From Candidatus Thermofonsia Clade 1 bacterium (GTDB lineage Bacteria > Chloroflexota > Anaerolineae > Aggregatilineales > UBA2796): DNA of 64,000 bases. This document shows, one piece after another, positions 8,671-18,046 of the stretch (its first letter is position 1; each line of letters begins with the position of its first letter). The notes beneath the pieces were generated by a model that saw only the letters and a program-made list of their open reading frames with translations, searched no databases and had not been told where the DNA came from. Position numbers and translations under genes: made by a program. The stretch spans positions 1 to 64,000 of the forward strand of contig PGTK01000008.1 in NCBI GenBank assembly GCA_002794705.1, in the 5' to 3' direction.

Positions 8671-9132
8671 GTGCCAATCCAGTGGCGCAGATTAATGCGT
8701 GAGGCATTCGAGACAGCTGCTATGTTTGGTCTAGGAGTGCTTGCTGCAAGAGCAATTCAAGAAGAAACGGAACGGCTCTCCCAGGACTTGACAGACGAAA
8801 ATGTTCTAGTAGTGGCGCAGCGCGCTGCTTCACTCAATCGAGATACATGGGAAACCTATGCACAGAGCCTGTGGCTACTATCTCTTCACAACACCAATGC
8901 GCAGAGGCTGCTCTCAGTAGGCGTGAGCGTGCGCAAAGGCATGCAGCGCATCGCTCATCTCCTTGAAAACCATTCATCACCGCGTCAAGCAGCCGAGATT
9001 ATCATGGGAATTGCACAAAGCATGAGTGATGACGATCAGTTCGGTTTGGGATACGCTCTTAGATATACTGCGGAGCAAGGCAACGTTCTTGCTGAAGCTA
9101 CGCTAGGTCATTTGCGTACACTGGAGCGCTAG
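8671..9132 (+). CDS. Hypothetical all-alpha protein
   Basis: A 153-residue protein starting with GTG 8671 behind AAAAGGAG at ideal spacing. Residues 10-27 form one moderately hydrophobic helix (AFETAAMFGLGVLAARAI). The rest is predicted helical, with no recognisable motif. It is a separate transcription unit with its own promoter and a perfect terminator, and both its bases and its codons are less GC-rich than its neighbours. That fits a recently gained or rapidly evolving gene, though the length is too short for a firm statement. I do not recognise a family. Confidence 0.65.
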   Translation: MPIQWRRLMREAFETAAMFGLGVLAARAIQEETERLSQDLTDENVLVVAQRAASLNRDTWETYAQSLWLLSLHNTNAQRLLSVGVSVRKGMQRIAHLLENHSSPRQAAEIIMGIAQSMSDDDQFGLGYALRYTAEQGNVLAEATLGHLRTLER

Positions 9133-9143
9133 ATGCCCTTCCG

Positions 9144-9176
9144 AGTGCCTACTACTGCAATAGTAGGCACTTTTTT
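9144..9176 (+). terminator. Rho-independent terminator
   Basis: A perfect 11-bp stem AGTGCCTACTA / TAGTAGGCACT with a 6-nt loop, followed by a T tract (9171-9176). It ends the 8671-9132 transcript just before a convergent gene. Confidence 0.92.
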
Positions 9177-9179
9177 CTG

Positions 9180-10820
9180 CTATTCACCGACTAGCAGGAA
9201 GAGGCGCAAACGTACCTGTGCTTCTGCACCTTCATCTACGCTCAGCACGGCGCGCTCAAAGCGTTGTGCGCCGCTCTCAGAAGGGCGCTGCGGGGCGGGC
9301 AAGGTCTCTAGTTGTACGCTGTTGAGCTGTGTGAGCGTCTCCAGCAAGGCGAACAGAAAGCGCGTGGCATTGTCGGCGTCGGCGTGCAAAAGCAGATTCG
9401 GGCGCGGCAGCAAATGGCGCTCTAGGCGCGCCCAGTCGAGCCGCTTGTCAAGCGTCCTGCCTGCTAGAATGTGCGCAAGCGCCTGCTCTGTAGCAAAAAA
9501 GCCGAACTGATCGGTAGCGCCGATCAGAAACGTCAGCGCGCCGAACTGCGGATCGCTATAGCGCAGCTGCATCACAGGCGCTTGCATCTCAGGCAGTGTA
9601 ACGCGCTGAAAAGTGAAGCCCGTCTGAGCGCGCAGCTGCCGCTCCAGACCTTCAGCCATGCCCTGAGCCACAGCCGCCATGCGCCCTGCATCCGCGCCGC
9701 TGATGACAAAGCCGATCTCCAGTTGCTCAAAGGGCAGTTCCGCCTTAGGGCTAGGTGCAGCAAGAAAGACGGCGTAATCGCTCTGTTGCGCCCAACTGAG
9801 CAGATCGCTCTCCAGATCAAGCCTGAACAGACTGCGAAAGAGTCGTTGTAGACTAACGTACGCCTCCTGACTGCTGAGCGTCGCGCTCAGAGAGCCGAGC
9901 AAGCCGGCCGCTGTCTCAGTCAGCCGACTCAAATCACGAGTCTGCAGGTAGATCGCCGCTGTCTCTGGAATGAAGCGCGCAAAGTTCAAATCGAGCGCAG
10001 CGATCAGGGAACTGGGCTGCGCTATGCGACGCTGAACGGCATCTAGCTGTAAGCCGTCTGTCTGCAGGCGCAAACCGAGCATCGCGGCTGCAAGCTGATT
10101 CGGCGGAAAGCCAAGCGCAGTTAACATCTCACGAATGCCCTCATAGCGAATGTTCGCAGCCAACTGCGATGTGTTGATGAAGACAAAGCCGTCGTAGTGG
10201 CGCTCTGGGAGCGCGGCAAGCGCTGCCGCGAACTCAGGCTGCTGAGCAAGGGTCAGCGTGGAATAGCGCGGCGCGCTCGGCTGACTGAGCAAAATGATAT
10301 GCTGCTCATCAATGCTGAGCGTTTTGAAGAGTCCTGCCTGTTCAAAGGCACATGTGGTCAGAGTTGCCTCGCTCTGACAGCGCAAGCCCGCCAAACGCTG
10401 CAGCGCGGGCAGGATCGTCCTGCCCAGCCGACCGAGTCCGTGACCGATCACGGTGCGCAACTCAGCGCGTTGGTCATTTGTCCCGTCATCATCCACTAAC
10501 GCTTCCACGCCGTTGATGCTCAGCGCCACAAAACGCGCATTCACTAGGCGCGAAAGGCTGTAGACGCCCTGTCCGAACAGGGCATCCACCAATTGTGAGA
10601 GCCGCACTTGCTCAGCAGCGAACTCAGCTGTGATGGCGATGCTGAGCGCGTCCAGCTGCTCTGCGAATGCCTGATCGGCGCGCAGGGCGATGAACACCTC
10701 AGCAGGCGGGAACAGCGCCGCAATTGGCATGACATCGAGAGACCTTTGTTGTGCTGTAGCGCCCGATGTACCGCCAAAAATCAGCGCCAAGTACGTCACG
10801 ACGATCAGCCACCGTCTCAT
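9180..10820 (-). CDS. DUF3352-like exported protein
   Basis: A 546-residue protein with a signal peptide (MRRWLIVVTYLALIFGGTSGATAQ). A mature domain built on ALFPPAEVFIALRADQAF follows, resembling DUF3352 proteins: long, secreted or anchored, repeat-like alpha/beta proteins of unknown function in Cyanobacteria and Chloroflexota. A Cys pair in the middle (GLRCQSEATLTTCAF) may form a disulfide. There is no C-terminal anchor. The gene follows the MFS transporter with an ATGA overlap, so the two are co-expressed. DUF3352 is inferred from the start of the domain and from length; no activity is known. Confidence 0.6.
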   Translation of the reverse strand: MRRWLIVVTYLALIFGGTSGATAQQRSLDVMPIAALFPPAEVFIALRADQAFAEQLDALSIAITAEFAAEQVRLSQLVDALFGQGVYSLSRLVNARFVALSINGVEALVDDDGTNDQRAELRTVIGHGLGRLGRTILPALQRLAGLRCQSEATLTTCAFEQAGLFKTLSIDEQHIILLSQPSAPRYSTLTLAQQPEFAAALAALPERHYDGFVFINTSQLAANIRYEGIREMLTALGFPPNQLAAAMLGLRLQTDGLQLDAVQRRIAQPSSLIAALDLNFARFIPETAAIYLQTRDLSRLTETAAGLLGSLSATLSSQEAYVSLQRLFRSLFRLDLESDLLSWAQQSDYAVFLAAPSPKAELPFEQLEIGFVISGADAGRMAAVAQGMAEGLERQLRAQTGFTFQRVTLPEMQAPVMQLRYSDPQFGALTFLIGATDQFGFFATEQALAHILAGRTLDKRLDWARLERHLLPRPNLLLHADADNATRFLFALLETLTQLNSVQLETLPAPQRPSESGAQRFERAVLSVDEGAEAQVRLRLFLLVGE

Positions 10821-12349
10821 GAGCGCTCCTCAGACCTGATTTCCCAAAGACCGAGCGTTGGCAAGAATGCGATCAGCACGATTGCAGCCGCGATCAGCGC
10901 CAATTCGCTGATCATCTGTTGTGAGGCTAAGACAAACGACTTGAACGTCACTTCAGGCGGCAATTCAATCGGCAAATGGCCCGCCTCCATGCTGCGGACA
11001 AGAAAACGAATGCGCAACTCTGAAAGCGTGCCAACTGAGGCGATCACAATTGAGCCAGCTGCCATGCGCACGCCCAGCAAAAACGACGCCATCATGCCAT
11101 AGGACTCGGTTGCCGCTAAAGGCACTGCCATAATCGGCGAAAAGAGCGTCCCGATGCCCGCGCCCGCCAAGAGGCTGAACATAGCCACCCACAGCCCGAT
11201 CTCGCCGCGCACGCTCAGTCCCAAGCCCACGAATCCTATCAGTGCAACACCTAGTCCCAGCATGATGGTGCGCGGCGTGCCGAGTTGCTCCTGAAGGCGT
11301 GCGCCCAGCGCTGTGAAGAGCGCTAACGCGCCCGAATACAGCAAGAGCAGCCCGCCTGCGGTCAGGGCGGCGCTTTGCAGCGTTTCATCGCGCAGCGGCG
11401 GCAGCAAGACGCCTATGCCCAAGCTGCCTACAGCGTTCACATTTGCCAGCAAAGGTAGACCCACCAGCATCAAGAAGAGCGAGAAACTGGTCAGGGCGCT
11501 GATCAGCAGACACAACACGACGCCCGCCTTGCGGAAAACTGCCAGCTCAAGCAGCGGCGCACGCCGTTGCAGACGCTCCACAACGATGAAAAGCGCGCTC
11601 CCCACTAGCGCAGCACTGAAATAGCCCACAATCTCGCCTAGCACCTCGCTCTGCTCAGCAAAGCGCTCCAGACGCACCACGCCCAGATTGAAACTGATCA
11701 GCGCGCCCGCCAAGATCAGCGCGCCAAGCCAATCAAAGCCCTCCGCTGTTCTACGGACGTTCGGCAAGGCGCGGAAAACCGCCAAAAGCGTGCCAAGCGC
11801 CATCAACAGACTGAAGACGAACAGACTCCGCCACGGCAAAACCTGCACAACGAGCGCGCCGTACAACCCGCCCAGCAACACGCCGATCACATCTACCGCG
11901 CCGATAATGCCGATAGAGCGCAGCGGATTCGGGAACAGATCGCACATGGTTGAAATGGCGATAGCAGGCACGGCACCAGCGCCCAAGCCCGTGATGGCGC
12001 GCCCGATCAGGATCAGGGCGTACTCTGAGCCGAGCAAAGGCGCAGCAAGGATCAGCCCAGAGCCGAGCGCATAGCACAGCATGGCAATTCCAAACGCGCT
12101 CCGCCGCCCCAGAAAGTCTGAGAGTCGCCCGCCGATGAACAAGCCGAGCGTGTAGGCGATCAGGTAGACCACAATGATGTTGGCACCTTGTACCGTGCTG
12201 ATCTGCAGATCGAAGATCACTTGGGCGATGAAGGCTGTGATCATGGTCAGATCGAGCGAGCCTGCAAGGGTCGGAATGGTCAAGAGCAGGCGCACGCGTT
12301 CAGGCGTGAGCGTCTGAGTAGGCGCAACTGTTGGTACTATCTGGCTCAT
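10817..12349 (-). CDS. MFS transporter, 14-TM drug/metabolite exporter type
   Basis: A 510-residue polytopic protein. After a short cytoplasmic N-terminus, TM1 carries the DLTMITAFIAQVIFDL segment and TM2/TM3 are joined by motif A (GGRLSDFLGRRSAFGIAM). Motif C-like glycines occur in TM5 (DVIGVLLGGLYGALVV). Length and helix count fit the DHA2-like 14-TM class. The start is ATG 12349; longer forms would extend through the divergent promoter region. The C-terminal helix is followed by a short tail whose stop overlaps the DUF3352-like gene. Substrate cannot be predicted. Confidence 0.85.
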   Translation of the reverse strand: MSQIVPTVAPTQTLTPERVRLLLTIPTLAGSLDLTMITAFIAQVIFDLQISTVQGANIIVVYLIAYTLGLFIGGRLSDFLGRRSAFGIAMLCYALGSGLILAAPLLGSEYALILIGRAITGLGAGAVPAIAISTMCDLFPNPLRSIGIIGAVDVIGVLLGGLYGALVVQVLPWRSLFVFSLLMALGTLLAVFRALPNVRRTAEGFDWLGALILAGALISFNLGVVRLERFAEQSEVLGEIVGYFSAALVGSALFIVVERLQRRAPLLELAVFRKAGVVLCLLISALTSFSLFLMLVGLPLLANVNAVGSLGIGVLLPPLRDETLQSAALTAGGLLLLYSGALALFTALGARLQEQLGTPRTIMLGLGVALIGFVGLGLSVRGEIGLWVAMFSLLAGAGIGTLFSPIMAVPLAATESYGMMASFLLGVRMAAGSIVIASVGTLSELRIRFLVRSMEAGHLPIELPPEVTFKSFVLASQQMISELALIAAAIVLIAFLPTLGLWEIRSEERS

Positions 12350-12428
12350 GAGGTGTATCTTGCGTTCTCTATACGCTACAAGTATATGCGCGAGCACCTT
12401 CGTGTTGCAAAGGAAGGCGAAGCGTCGT

Positions 12429-12458
12429 TTGGCGCTAGAGCGCGGCATGGGCTACAAT
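12429..12458 (+). promoter_or_regulatory. Promoter of the tandem GT-C genes and mltG
   Basis: TTGGCG (12429-12434), 18-bp spacer, TACAAT (12453-12458). It places transcription start near 12465, which rules out the long upstream reading (from 12348) and supports ATG 12504. Confidence 0.55.
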
Positions 12459-12503
12459 TGCCGCGTCTATCAAGGAAATTGCCCGCAGCCGCTCAGCCTA
12501 TTT

Positions 12504-13754
12504 ATGCGATACCTGCCCGCGCTCTTGGGAATCGGTCTGTTGATGCTCTACACGCTGCTTGGCGTGGCACGAGTCCCCTTTCATGGCGATGAGTCTACCA
12601 TTGTGTATATGGCGAACGACTGGTTTCGGCTGCGTGAGGGAGGCTTCAGCGCGCTATTCTATCGCCCAGAGCCAACTGAGCCTATGGCGCAAGAGCTGCG
12701 CCTCATCAATGGCACGTTAGCGCCATTGAGCTACGGCGCAATCCTGGACATCGCAGGCTTAGATCGCACGGTCTTGAATGGGAGCTGGGATTGGGGCAGC
12801 GATTGGTGGCAGAATCAGTACTATGGGCATTTCCCGCGCCCTGAAGTGCTGTTCATTGCGCGCTGGACATCAGCGCTGATGCTATGCCTCGCCTTTGCGC
12901 TATTTTTCGCGGCGGCGCGCCTGCTGATCGGAGAGCAGCGCGCCCTGTTGACGCTTATCATCTTCGGACTCATGCCCGCAGTGCTGCTGAACGGTCGCCG
13001 TGCGATGTTTGAAGGCGCGACCTTCTTGGGCGCTGCGCTCGTGTGGTATAGCGCGGTGCGGCTCGTGATGGGCAGGACTCGCATCGGCAATTGGCTATTC
13101 TTCGGGGTGGCGTGTGGACTTGCCCTCGCAGCTAAGCACATGAACGTCTTGCTGGTCGGCTCAGTTGCCCTTGCGCTGCTATGGCAGGCTAGGGCGCACC
13201 TCTGGCAGACTTTGCGCACGCTAGCGCTCTCTGGGCTGGTTGCGGGTACGGTCTTTTTGGCGCTCAACCCGTCGTGGTGGAGCGCACCTCTAGATGTACC
13301 GCGTGAGGTGCTACGCCTGCGCAACGCAATTTTTGCTGGTCAAAATCAGCTCTTCGGACGACCGCTGAGCCTTGCTGAGCGCTTGGAGGCGCTGATCGCC
13401 TTTCCGTTCGGCGCGCCGCAGTACTTTGAGGATACGCTCAACCCGTGGCGCGATTGGCTCGCCGACTCAATCCAAAGCTACGAGCGCGGCATACAAGGCG
13501 TGACATGGTATGCAGCCGCGCCGCTCGTGTACATCTTACTTTTGCTCGGCGCTATGGCATTGCTGCGTTTGCGGTCGGGCGCCTTCATCGGCATAGTGCT
13601 GATCGGCACAAGTGCAGCGCTTTTCATCACCAATAGCCTGATGTGGCAACGCTACTACTTGCTCTTGACCTTCCCACTAGCACTCTTAGTAGCGCTTGGT
13701 CTGGCGTGGCTCGCCCAGAGGCTCAAGTTAGGGGACGCCTGCCATGCCCGATAG
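12504..13754 (+). CDS. GT39/ArnT-like membrane glycosyltransferase (copy 1)
   Basis: A 416-residue protein from ATG 12504 with about nine to eleven membrane helices. The first periplasmic loop holds FHGDESTIVYMANDWF, the D-E motif typical of GT-C mannosyl- and arabinosyltransferases. Further on, ILFGLMPAVLLNGRRAMFEG-like sequence and ALAAKHMNVLLVG match the segments of the GT39/PMT_2 family that pack around the lipid-phosphate donor. It is a paralogue of the next gene: both have HGDE, LNGRRAM.EG, SKH/AKH and a terminal WQRYYL motif. The 3' end overlaps the next gene by 11 bases. The acceptor (protein, lipid or glycan) is unknown. Confidence 0.75.
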   Translation: MRYLPALLGIGLLMLYTLLGVARVPFHGDESTIVYMANDWFRLREGGFSALFYRPEPTEPMAQELRLINGTLAPLSYGAILDIAGLDRTVLNGSWDWGSDWWQNQYYGHFPRPEVLFIARWTSALMLCLAFALFFAAARLLIGEQRALLTLIIFGLMPAVLLNGRRAMFEGATFLGAALVWYSAVRLVMGRTRIGNWLFFGVACGLALAAKHMNVLLVGSVALALLWQARAHLWQTLRTLALSGLVAGTVFLALNPSWWSAPLDVPREVLRLRNAIFAGQNQLFGRPLSLAERLEALIAFPFGAPQYFEDTLNPWRDWLADSIQSYERGIQGVTWYAAAPLVYILLLLGAMALLRLRSGAFIGIVLIGTSAALFITNSLMWQRYYLLLTFPLALLVALGLAWLAQRLKLGDACHAR

Positions 13755-15075
13755 CCGCAAGCGCCTCGCCGACGTCGCTTTTGTGTTGGCGCTGATGCTG
13801 TATGTGCTGCTCGGCACACCGCAAGTGCCGCCGCACGGCGATGAATACATGCACATCGCCCTAGCGCGCGACTTTTTCTTGCTGCGCGATCAGGGCGCAG
13901 CGGCGCTCGCCTACATACCGCCTGTTGAAGTGGATACGCTGCAGTACTTGCGTTTGCTCAACGGCACAATCCACAAAAACGCAGTCGGGTTGTTGTGGGC
14001 GCTCAGCGGTCGGTCGCCTGAGAGTCTGCCGAACATCTACGCTTGGGCAATGCCGCTTGAATGGAACATCGCCAATGGCAACGTGCCGAGCCAAGATGAG
14101 CTGAATCTGGCGCGCTGGGCGTCGGCGATTTTTGCAGCGTTGGCAGTTGTGCCGATGTTCATGCTGGGCTGGCACTTGCGCTTGCGTGCGCTTGCTTATC
14201 CTGCAGCGCTGCTCTACGCGCTTCATCCCGTGATTTTGCTGAATGGCAGGCGCGCCATGCTGGAGGGCAGTCTGATCTTTTTCTCGCTCTTCAGCCTGTA
14301 CTGGCTGGTGGCGCTGATTGTGGCGGAACACAGCGCGACGGCGCGCGGATTCATGGTCAAGTTGCCTGCGTGGGCGCGCTACGGCGGACTAGGCGTTCTG
14401 ATCGGCTTGACAGTCGCCAGCAAGCACACAGGCGTGATTGTGGCGGGCGCCGCGCTGATGGCTGCGCTCATCACGGGCCTCGTGCGCGATTCGCCGCCGC
14501 GCCCGCTGCGTCCGTTGCTGTGGGTCAGTTTTGCGGGCATTGTGGGCGCAGTGACGTGGTTCGCGCTCTCGCCGCATCTGTGGAACGCGCCGCTTGAGGC
14601 AATTAGGGCGATCTTTGCAATGCGCAGCCAGTTGCTCAGCATCCAAGCCTCCGATCCAACGCTTGCCCATCCTGATTTGGGCGCACGTCTACTCGCCATT
14701 TTGACCCAGCCGTTTTTGAGCGCGCCGCAGTATTTTGAGTCGCCTGCTTGGGCGGGCATACTGGATGAACAGATCGCCGCCTATCAGCGCTCCGCCACAA
14801 ACGGCTGGGATTGGGGTGCGCTGATCGGCGGCGTTTTGACAGGTCTAGCGCTCTTCGGCGGGCTGACCCTGCTCATCGAGGCGCGGCGGCGCAACTTGAT
14901 CGCTTGGGCGGTCTTGCTGTGGGCGGGCGCAACTTTCTTAGCTTCTGTGAGCGTGCCAGTGAACTGGCAACGTTACTACTTGCCGCTGACTTTAGTGGCG
15001 ATCATCCTTGCGGCGGAAGGGCTTGGGCGACTGCTAGTGCGCCGTGAAAAACCTACCAGTGAAGGAGGGACTTGA
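13744..15075 (+). CDS. GT39/ArnT-like membrane glycosyltransferase (copy 2)
   Basis: A 443-residue polytopic protein and tandem paralogue of the preceding gene. It has HGDEYMHIALARDFF in the first loop, ILLNGRRAMLEGSLIFFSLF mid-protein, TVASKHTGVIVAG and NWQRYYLPLTLV at the C-terminus. The same order and spacing of these motifs in both copies point to duplication and divergence. The stop lies two bases before the mltG start, so the three genes form an operon. The family assignment (GT-C, undecaprenyl- or dolichyl-phosphate-sugar dependent) rests on motifs; donor and acceptor are unknown. Confidence 0.75.
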   Translation: MPDSRKRLADVAFVLALMLYVLLGTPQVPPHGDEYMHIALARDFFLLRDQGAAALAYIPPVEVDTLQYLRLLNGTIHKNAVGLLWALSGRSPESLPNIYAWAMPLEWNIANGNVPSQDELNLARWASAIFAALAVVPMFMLGWHLRLRALAYPAALLYALHPVILLNGRRAMLEGSLIFFSLFSLYWLVALIVAEHSATARGFMVKLPAWARYGGLGVLIGLTVASKHTGVIVAGAALMAALITGLVRDSPPRPLRPLLWVSFAGIVGAVTWFALSPHLWNAPLEAIRAIFAMRSQLLSIQASDPTLAHPDLGARLLAILTQPFLSAPQYFESPAWAGILDEQIAAYQRSATNGWDWGALIGGVLTGLALFGGLTLLIEARRRNLIAWAVLLWAGATFLASVSVPVNWQRYYLPLTLVAIILAAEGLGRLLVRREKPTSEGGT

Positions 15076-15076
15076 A

Positions 15077-16246
15077 GTGAGCGGATCGTCGCGTGTTTCG
15101 CTACGCGCCTTGATCCTTTCAGGATTGTTTCTAGGCGGAGTGTTGTGCCTCGCTTTTGTGGGCATTGCCTTTGCTGCAGCAGCAAGCACGCCGCATCTGA
15201 ATCCGCTTGAGTCGCTCGTGTTGCGCTTGCGCCTGACCTTGCGCAGCGCCGAACTGAATCGTCCGCTCAGTGCTGATGAGAGCGTAGTGTGCTTCAATGT
15301 GGCGCGGGGCAGCGACGCTTATAGCATCGCTCAACAGTTGGCTGCACAGGGCTTCGCCCTTGATCCTGACCTCTTTCGCACCTATGTGCGCTATTTCAAC
15401 ATCGACTCGCGCTTGCAAGCTGGCACATTTTCGCTCAGACGGTCGCTCAGCTTGCCGCAAATCGCTCAGCGCCTGACCGACGCCAATGCGGATACGATCG
15501 TCTTTCGTGTGCTGGAGGGCTGGCGCATCGAAGAGATCGCTGCCGCCATTGATCGCACACGCGGACTGACCTTCACAGGCGCTGACTTTCTGGCACTGGT
15601 CGGGGCGGGCGCAGGCTCACAAGCAGGCGAGATCGGCGCGTTTGCAGCGCGGGTCGGCGTGCCAATCGGACGCTCTCTCGAAGGCTTTCTGTTCCCCGAT
15701 ACGTACATCCTGCCTGCCTGCGGCACAGCGCAAGACCTAGTCACGCGCCTGTTAGCTAACTTCGATGCGCGGATCACGCCCCCAATGCGTGCTGCTGCCC
15801 TCGCTAACGGTCTGACCTTTTATGAGGCGATCACATTGGCAAGCATTGTGCAACGCGAGGCAATTTTCGATGACGAGCGTCCGCGCATTGCCGGGGTCTA
15901 CTTGAATCGGCTGTTCAACAGCCGACGGACTCCGCCCAATCCCAACATCCCGACTACGCTTGACGCCGATCCGACTGTTCAGTACGCCCTTGGCAACACG
16001 CGCGATCCTGAGACGTGGTGGGCGCGCCTAACCCGTGAGGACTATCGCAGCGTGCAATCGCCCTATAACACTTACCTGTATCAGGGCTTGCCGCCTACTC
16101 CGATCTGTTCGCCTGGCTTGGCGTCCATCGCAGCAGCGCTCTACCCTGAGCAAACGGACTACGTCTACTTCCGCGCTTGTCCTGAGAGCGGCGGGAGGCA
16201 TACTTTCAGCCGCACGCTGGCTGAACACGCCCGCGCCTGTAACTAG
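15077..16246 (+). CDS. mltG: Endolytic murein transglycosylase MltG
   Basis: MltG (YceG-like) cuts nascent glycan strands in the periplasm next to the inner membrane. A single N-terminal membrane helix (about 10-32) leads to a LysM-like segment ([20 protein letters not shown]), then the catalytic domain. The active-site Glu lies in [20 protein letters not shown], followed by [38 protein letters not shown] and [18 protein letters not shown], all family hallmarks. GTG 15077 is selected because AAGGAGGG lies 8 nt upstream; a GTG 33 bases earlier has no such site. The stop shares a CTAG with convergent recA. Confidence 0.93.
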   Translation: MSGSSRVSLRALILSGLFLGGVLCLAFVGIAFAAAASTPHLNPLESLVLRLRLTLRSAELNRPLSADESVVCFNVARGSDAYSIAQQLAAQGFALDPDLFRTYVRYFNIDSRLQAGTFSLRRSLSLPQIAQRLTDANADTIVFRVLEGWRIEEIAAAIDRTRGLTFTGADFLALVGAGAGSQAGEIGAFAARVGVPIGRSLEGFLFPDTYILPACGTAQDLVTRLLANFDARITPPMRAAALANGLTFYEAITLASIVQREAIFDDERPRIAGVYLNRLFNSRRTPPNPNIPTTLDADPTVQYALGNTRDPETWWARLTREDYRSVQSPYNTYLYQGLPPTPICSPGLASIAAALYPEQTDYVYFRACPESGGRHTFSRTLAEHARACN

Positions 16247-17250
16247 CTCTCGGCGCGAACTAAGCCATATTGCGCACGGATCGCCTGTTCAATGCGCTGG
16301 GCAAGGGCAGCGTTTTCCTTCAGGAAGGTCTTGGCTGCCTCGCGCCCTTGTCCGAGCAGCTGTTCGCCGTAGCGGAAGAAGGCGCCGCGCTTCTCAATCA
16401 CGCCGATTGCCACGCCAATATCGAGGATATCGCCCACCTTGCTGATGCCTTCATTGAACATGATATCGAACTCAGCCTCGCGGAAGGGCGGCGCGACCTT
16501 GTTCTTGGTCACGCGGACGCGCACGTGGCTGCCGATATCCTCTTCACCTGACTTGATAGCCTGTGTGCGGCGGATATCAAGGCGCAGGCTGGCGTAGAAT
16601 TTCAGGGCGCGCCCGCCTGTGGTGACCTCCGGGCTGCCGTACACCACGCCGACCTTTTCGCGCAGCTGATTGGTGAACATCATCACAGTTTTGGAGTTGC
16701 TAATGGCGCCGCTGAGCTTGCGCAACGCCTGACTCATCAGGCGCGCCTGCACACCGACGAACGACTCGCCCATCTCGCCTTCAATCTCCGCCTTTGGCAC
16801 AAGCGCCGCCACGCTATCTAGGACGATCACGTCGAAGGCAGCGGAGCGGATCAGGGTCTCACAGATTTCTAGTGCCTGCTCTGCGTAGTCGGGCTGCGCG
16901 ATCCATAGACTGTTCACATTCACGCCGATGCGCGCAGCGTAACTTGGATCGAGGGCGTGTTCCATGTCAATGAAAGCGCACGCGCCGCCCATGCGCTGTG
17001 CCTCCGCGATCACATGCAAGCAGACGGTCGTTTTGCCGCTGCTCTCAGGTCCGTAAATCTCAGTGATGCGTCCGCGCGGAATGCCACCGACGCCTGTGGC
17101 GATGTCCAGCGCGAGCGAGCCGCTAGGAATGGCTTGCACTTGTAAGTGCTGTGCATCGCCAAGGCGCAGCACAGTGCCTTCGCCGAAGCGTTTGGTCAGG
17201 TCTTGTAGCGTGGCGTCGAGCGCTTTTTTGCGACCGTCATCAGTGGTCAT
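16243..17250 (-). CDS. recA: Recombinase RecA
   Basis: A 335-residue protein matching RecA end to end. It has Walker [10 protein letters not shown] (67-75), MAW motif [14 protein letters not shown], Walker [11 protein letters not shown], loop L1 [20 protein letters not shown], loop L2 with [26 protein letters not shown], and a short C-terminal domain. RecA forms filaments on single-stranded DNA for homologous recombination and SOS signalling. It lies 6 nt after a PadR-family regulator gene and is apparently transcribed with it. No LexA-like operator was recognised by eye. The C-terminal acidic tail is short compared with that of Escherichia coli RecA. Confidence 0.97.
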   Translation of the reverse strand: MTTDDGRKKALDATLQDLTKRFGEGTVLRLGDAQHLQVQAIPSGSLALDIATGVGGIPRGRITEIYGPESSGKTTVCLHVIAEAQRMGGACAFIDMEHALDPSYAARIGVNVNSLWIAQPDYAEQALEICETLIRSAAFDVIVLDSVAALVPKAEIEGEMGESFVGVQARLMSQALRKLSGAISNSKTVMMFTNQLREKVGVVYGSPEVTTGGRALKFYASLRLDIRRTQAIKSGEEDIGSHVRVRVTKNKVAPPFREAEFDIMFNEGISKVGDILDIGVAIGVIEKRGAFFRYGEQLLGQGREAAKTFLKENAALAQRIEQAIRAQYGLVRAES

Positions 17251-17256
17251 AGCCGA

Positions 17257-17970
17257 TCAAGCATCCTCAACAGGCTTATCAGGCTCACTTGGAAGCGGTT
17301 TGATCTCTGTGCGCATGGCAGGCGGCGTAGACCTTTGCTCAGGCGGCACAGCTCGTGTCTCTACCTTGTGTACGGAGTCGGGGTCTTGCGGCAAGATGAC
17401 TTGGCGCTCACGCGGCGCGAAGTATGGCTCAATAGTCGGCTCAGGCTCATCAGGCGCTTGCGCCTCCCAAGCAGGGATAAACTCTTTGAGCCATGCCAGC
17501 TCTGCTTCCATCATGTGCAGGCGATGCTCATACATTGCTGCAAGAGCAAAGGGTAACGTCGGCTTTTCTCTGGCGTACAGCTCTTGTAGACGAGTGATCT
17601 GTAGGCTCAAATCTTGCTGTCTGCTGAGCAGCGCGGAGAGAATCTGCGGCTTTTTGAGCGCGGATAGGTTAGCCAGACCCTGCTCAAAGCCTCTATCGTA
17701 GGCGCGGGCAGTGCCGATCAGGTCAGCAATGGCGGTTTGCAGCACGCCTTGCCCTGCCTCGCTGATCGAAAACAGACGGCGTCCATTTTCATCAGCCTGA
17801 TGGCGCACTAAGCCTTGCCGCTCTAGTTTATCTAGCACATAGTACATTGAAGAGCTGCCGATAGCCGTCCAGCGGCGGATGCCGCGCTGCTCGATGATCT
17901 TGTTCAGCTCGTGATCGTAGCACGGCTTCTCCTGAAGCAAGCTGAGCAGGGTTAATTCGGCGTCGGTCAT
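17257..17970 (-). CDS. PadR-family transcriptional regulator
   Basis: A 237-residue protein. The N-terminal winged helix (LTLLSLLQEKPCYDHELNKII, then SSSMYYVLDKLERQGLV and NGRRLFSISEAGQ) is typical of PadR. A helical dimerisation region follows (about 95-165), then a Pro/Glu-rich tail of some 60 residues that is longer than usual. PadR proteins normally repress nearby genes and respond to small molecules. Here the regulator precedes recA by 6 nt. An inverted repeat (TGTGTA-N10-TACACA) lies in its own leader, a plausible autoregulatory site. Its effector is unknown. Confidence 0.88.
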   Translation of the reverse strand: MTDAELTLLSLLQEKPCYDHELNKIIEQRGIRRWTAIGSSSMYYVLDKLERQGLVRHQADENGRRLFSISEAGQGVLQTAIADLIGTARAYDRGFEQGLANLSALKKPQILSALLSRQQDLSLQITRLQELYAREKPTLPFALAAMYEHRLHMMEAELAWLKEFIPAWEAQAPDEPEPTIEPYFAPRERQVILPQDPDSVHKVETRAVPPEQRSTPPAMRTEIKPLPSEPDKPVEDA

Positions 17971-17982
17971 GCGGATGTGCCT

Positions 17983-18004
17983 TGTGTAGCAAGACTCTTA
18001 CACA
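17983..18004. promoter_or_regulatory. Inverted repeat in the padR-recA leader (candidate PadR operator)
   Basis: TGTGTA-N10-TACACA, a 22-bp perfect-arm dyad that starts at the predicted transcription start. Arms and spacing are like known PadR half-sites. Function is inferred from position. Confidence 0.5.
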
Positions 18005-18010
18005 CGATTC

Positions 18011-18039
18011 AGAGTAGCACGAATGCGTTTGCGCGTCAA
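18011..18039 (-). promoter_or_regulatory. Promoter of padR-recA
   Basis: On the minus strand: TTGACG (18034-18039), 17-bp spacer, TACTCT (18011-18016). Transcription would start near 18004. Confidence 0.65.
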
Positions 18040-18046
18040 TCAGCAT

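Noticed and set aside
10608..11102. Plus-strand frame over the MFS and DUF3352-like genes
   Set aside because: Spans the junction of two well-supported minus-strand genes and has no protein-like hydropathy.
12348..12503. N-terminal extension of the first GT-C gene
   Set aside because: It would start before the promoter-like TTGGCG/TACAAT and overlap the divergent MFS start; the extension has no family similarity.
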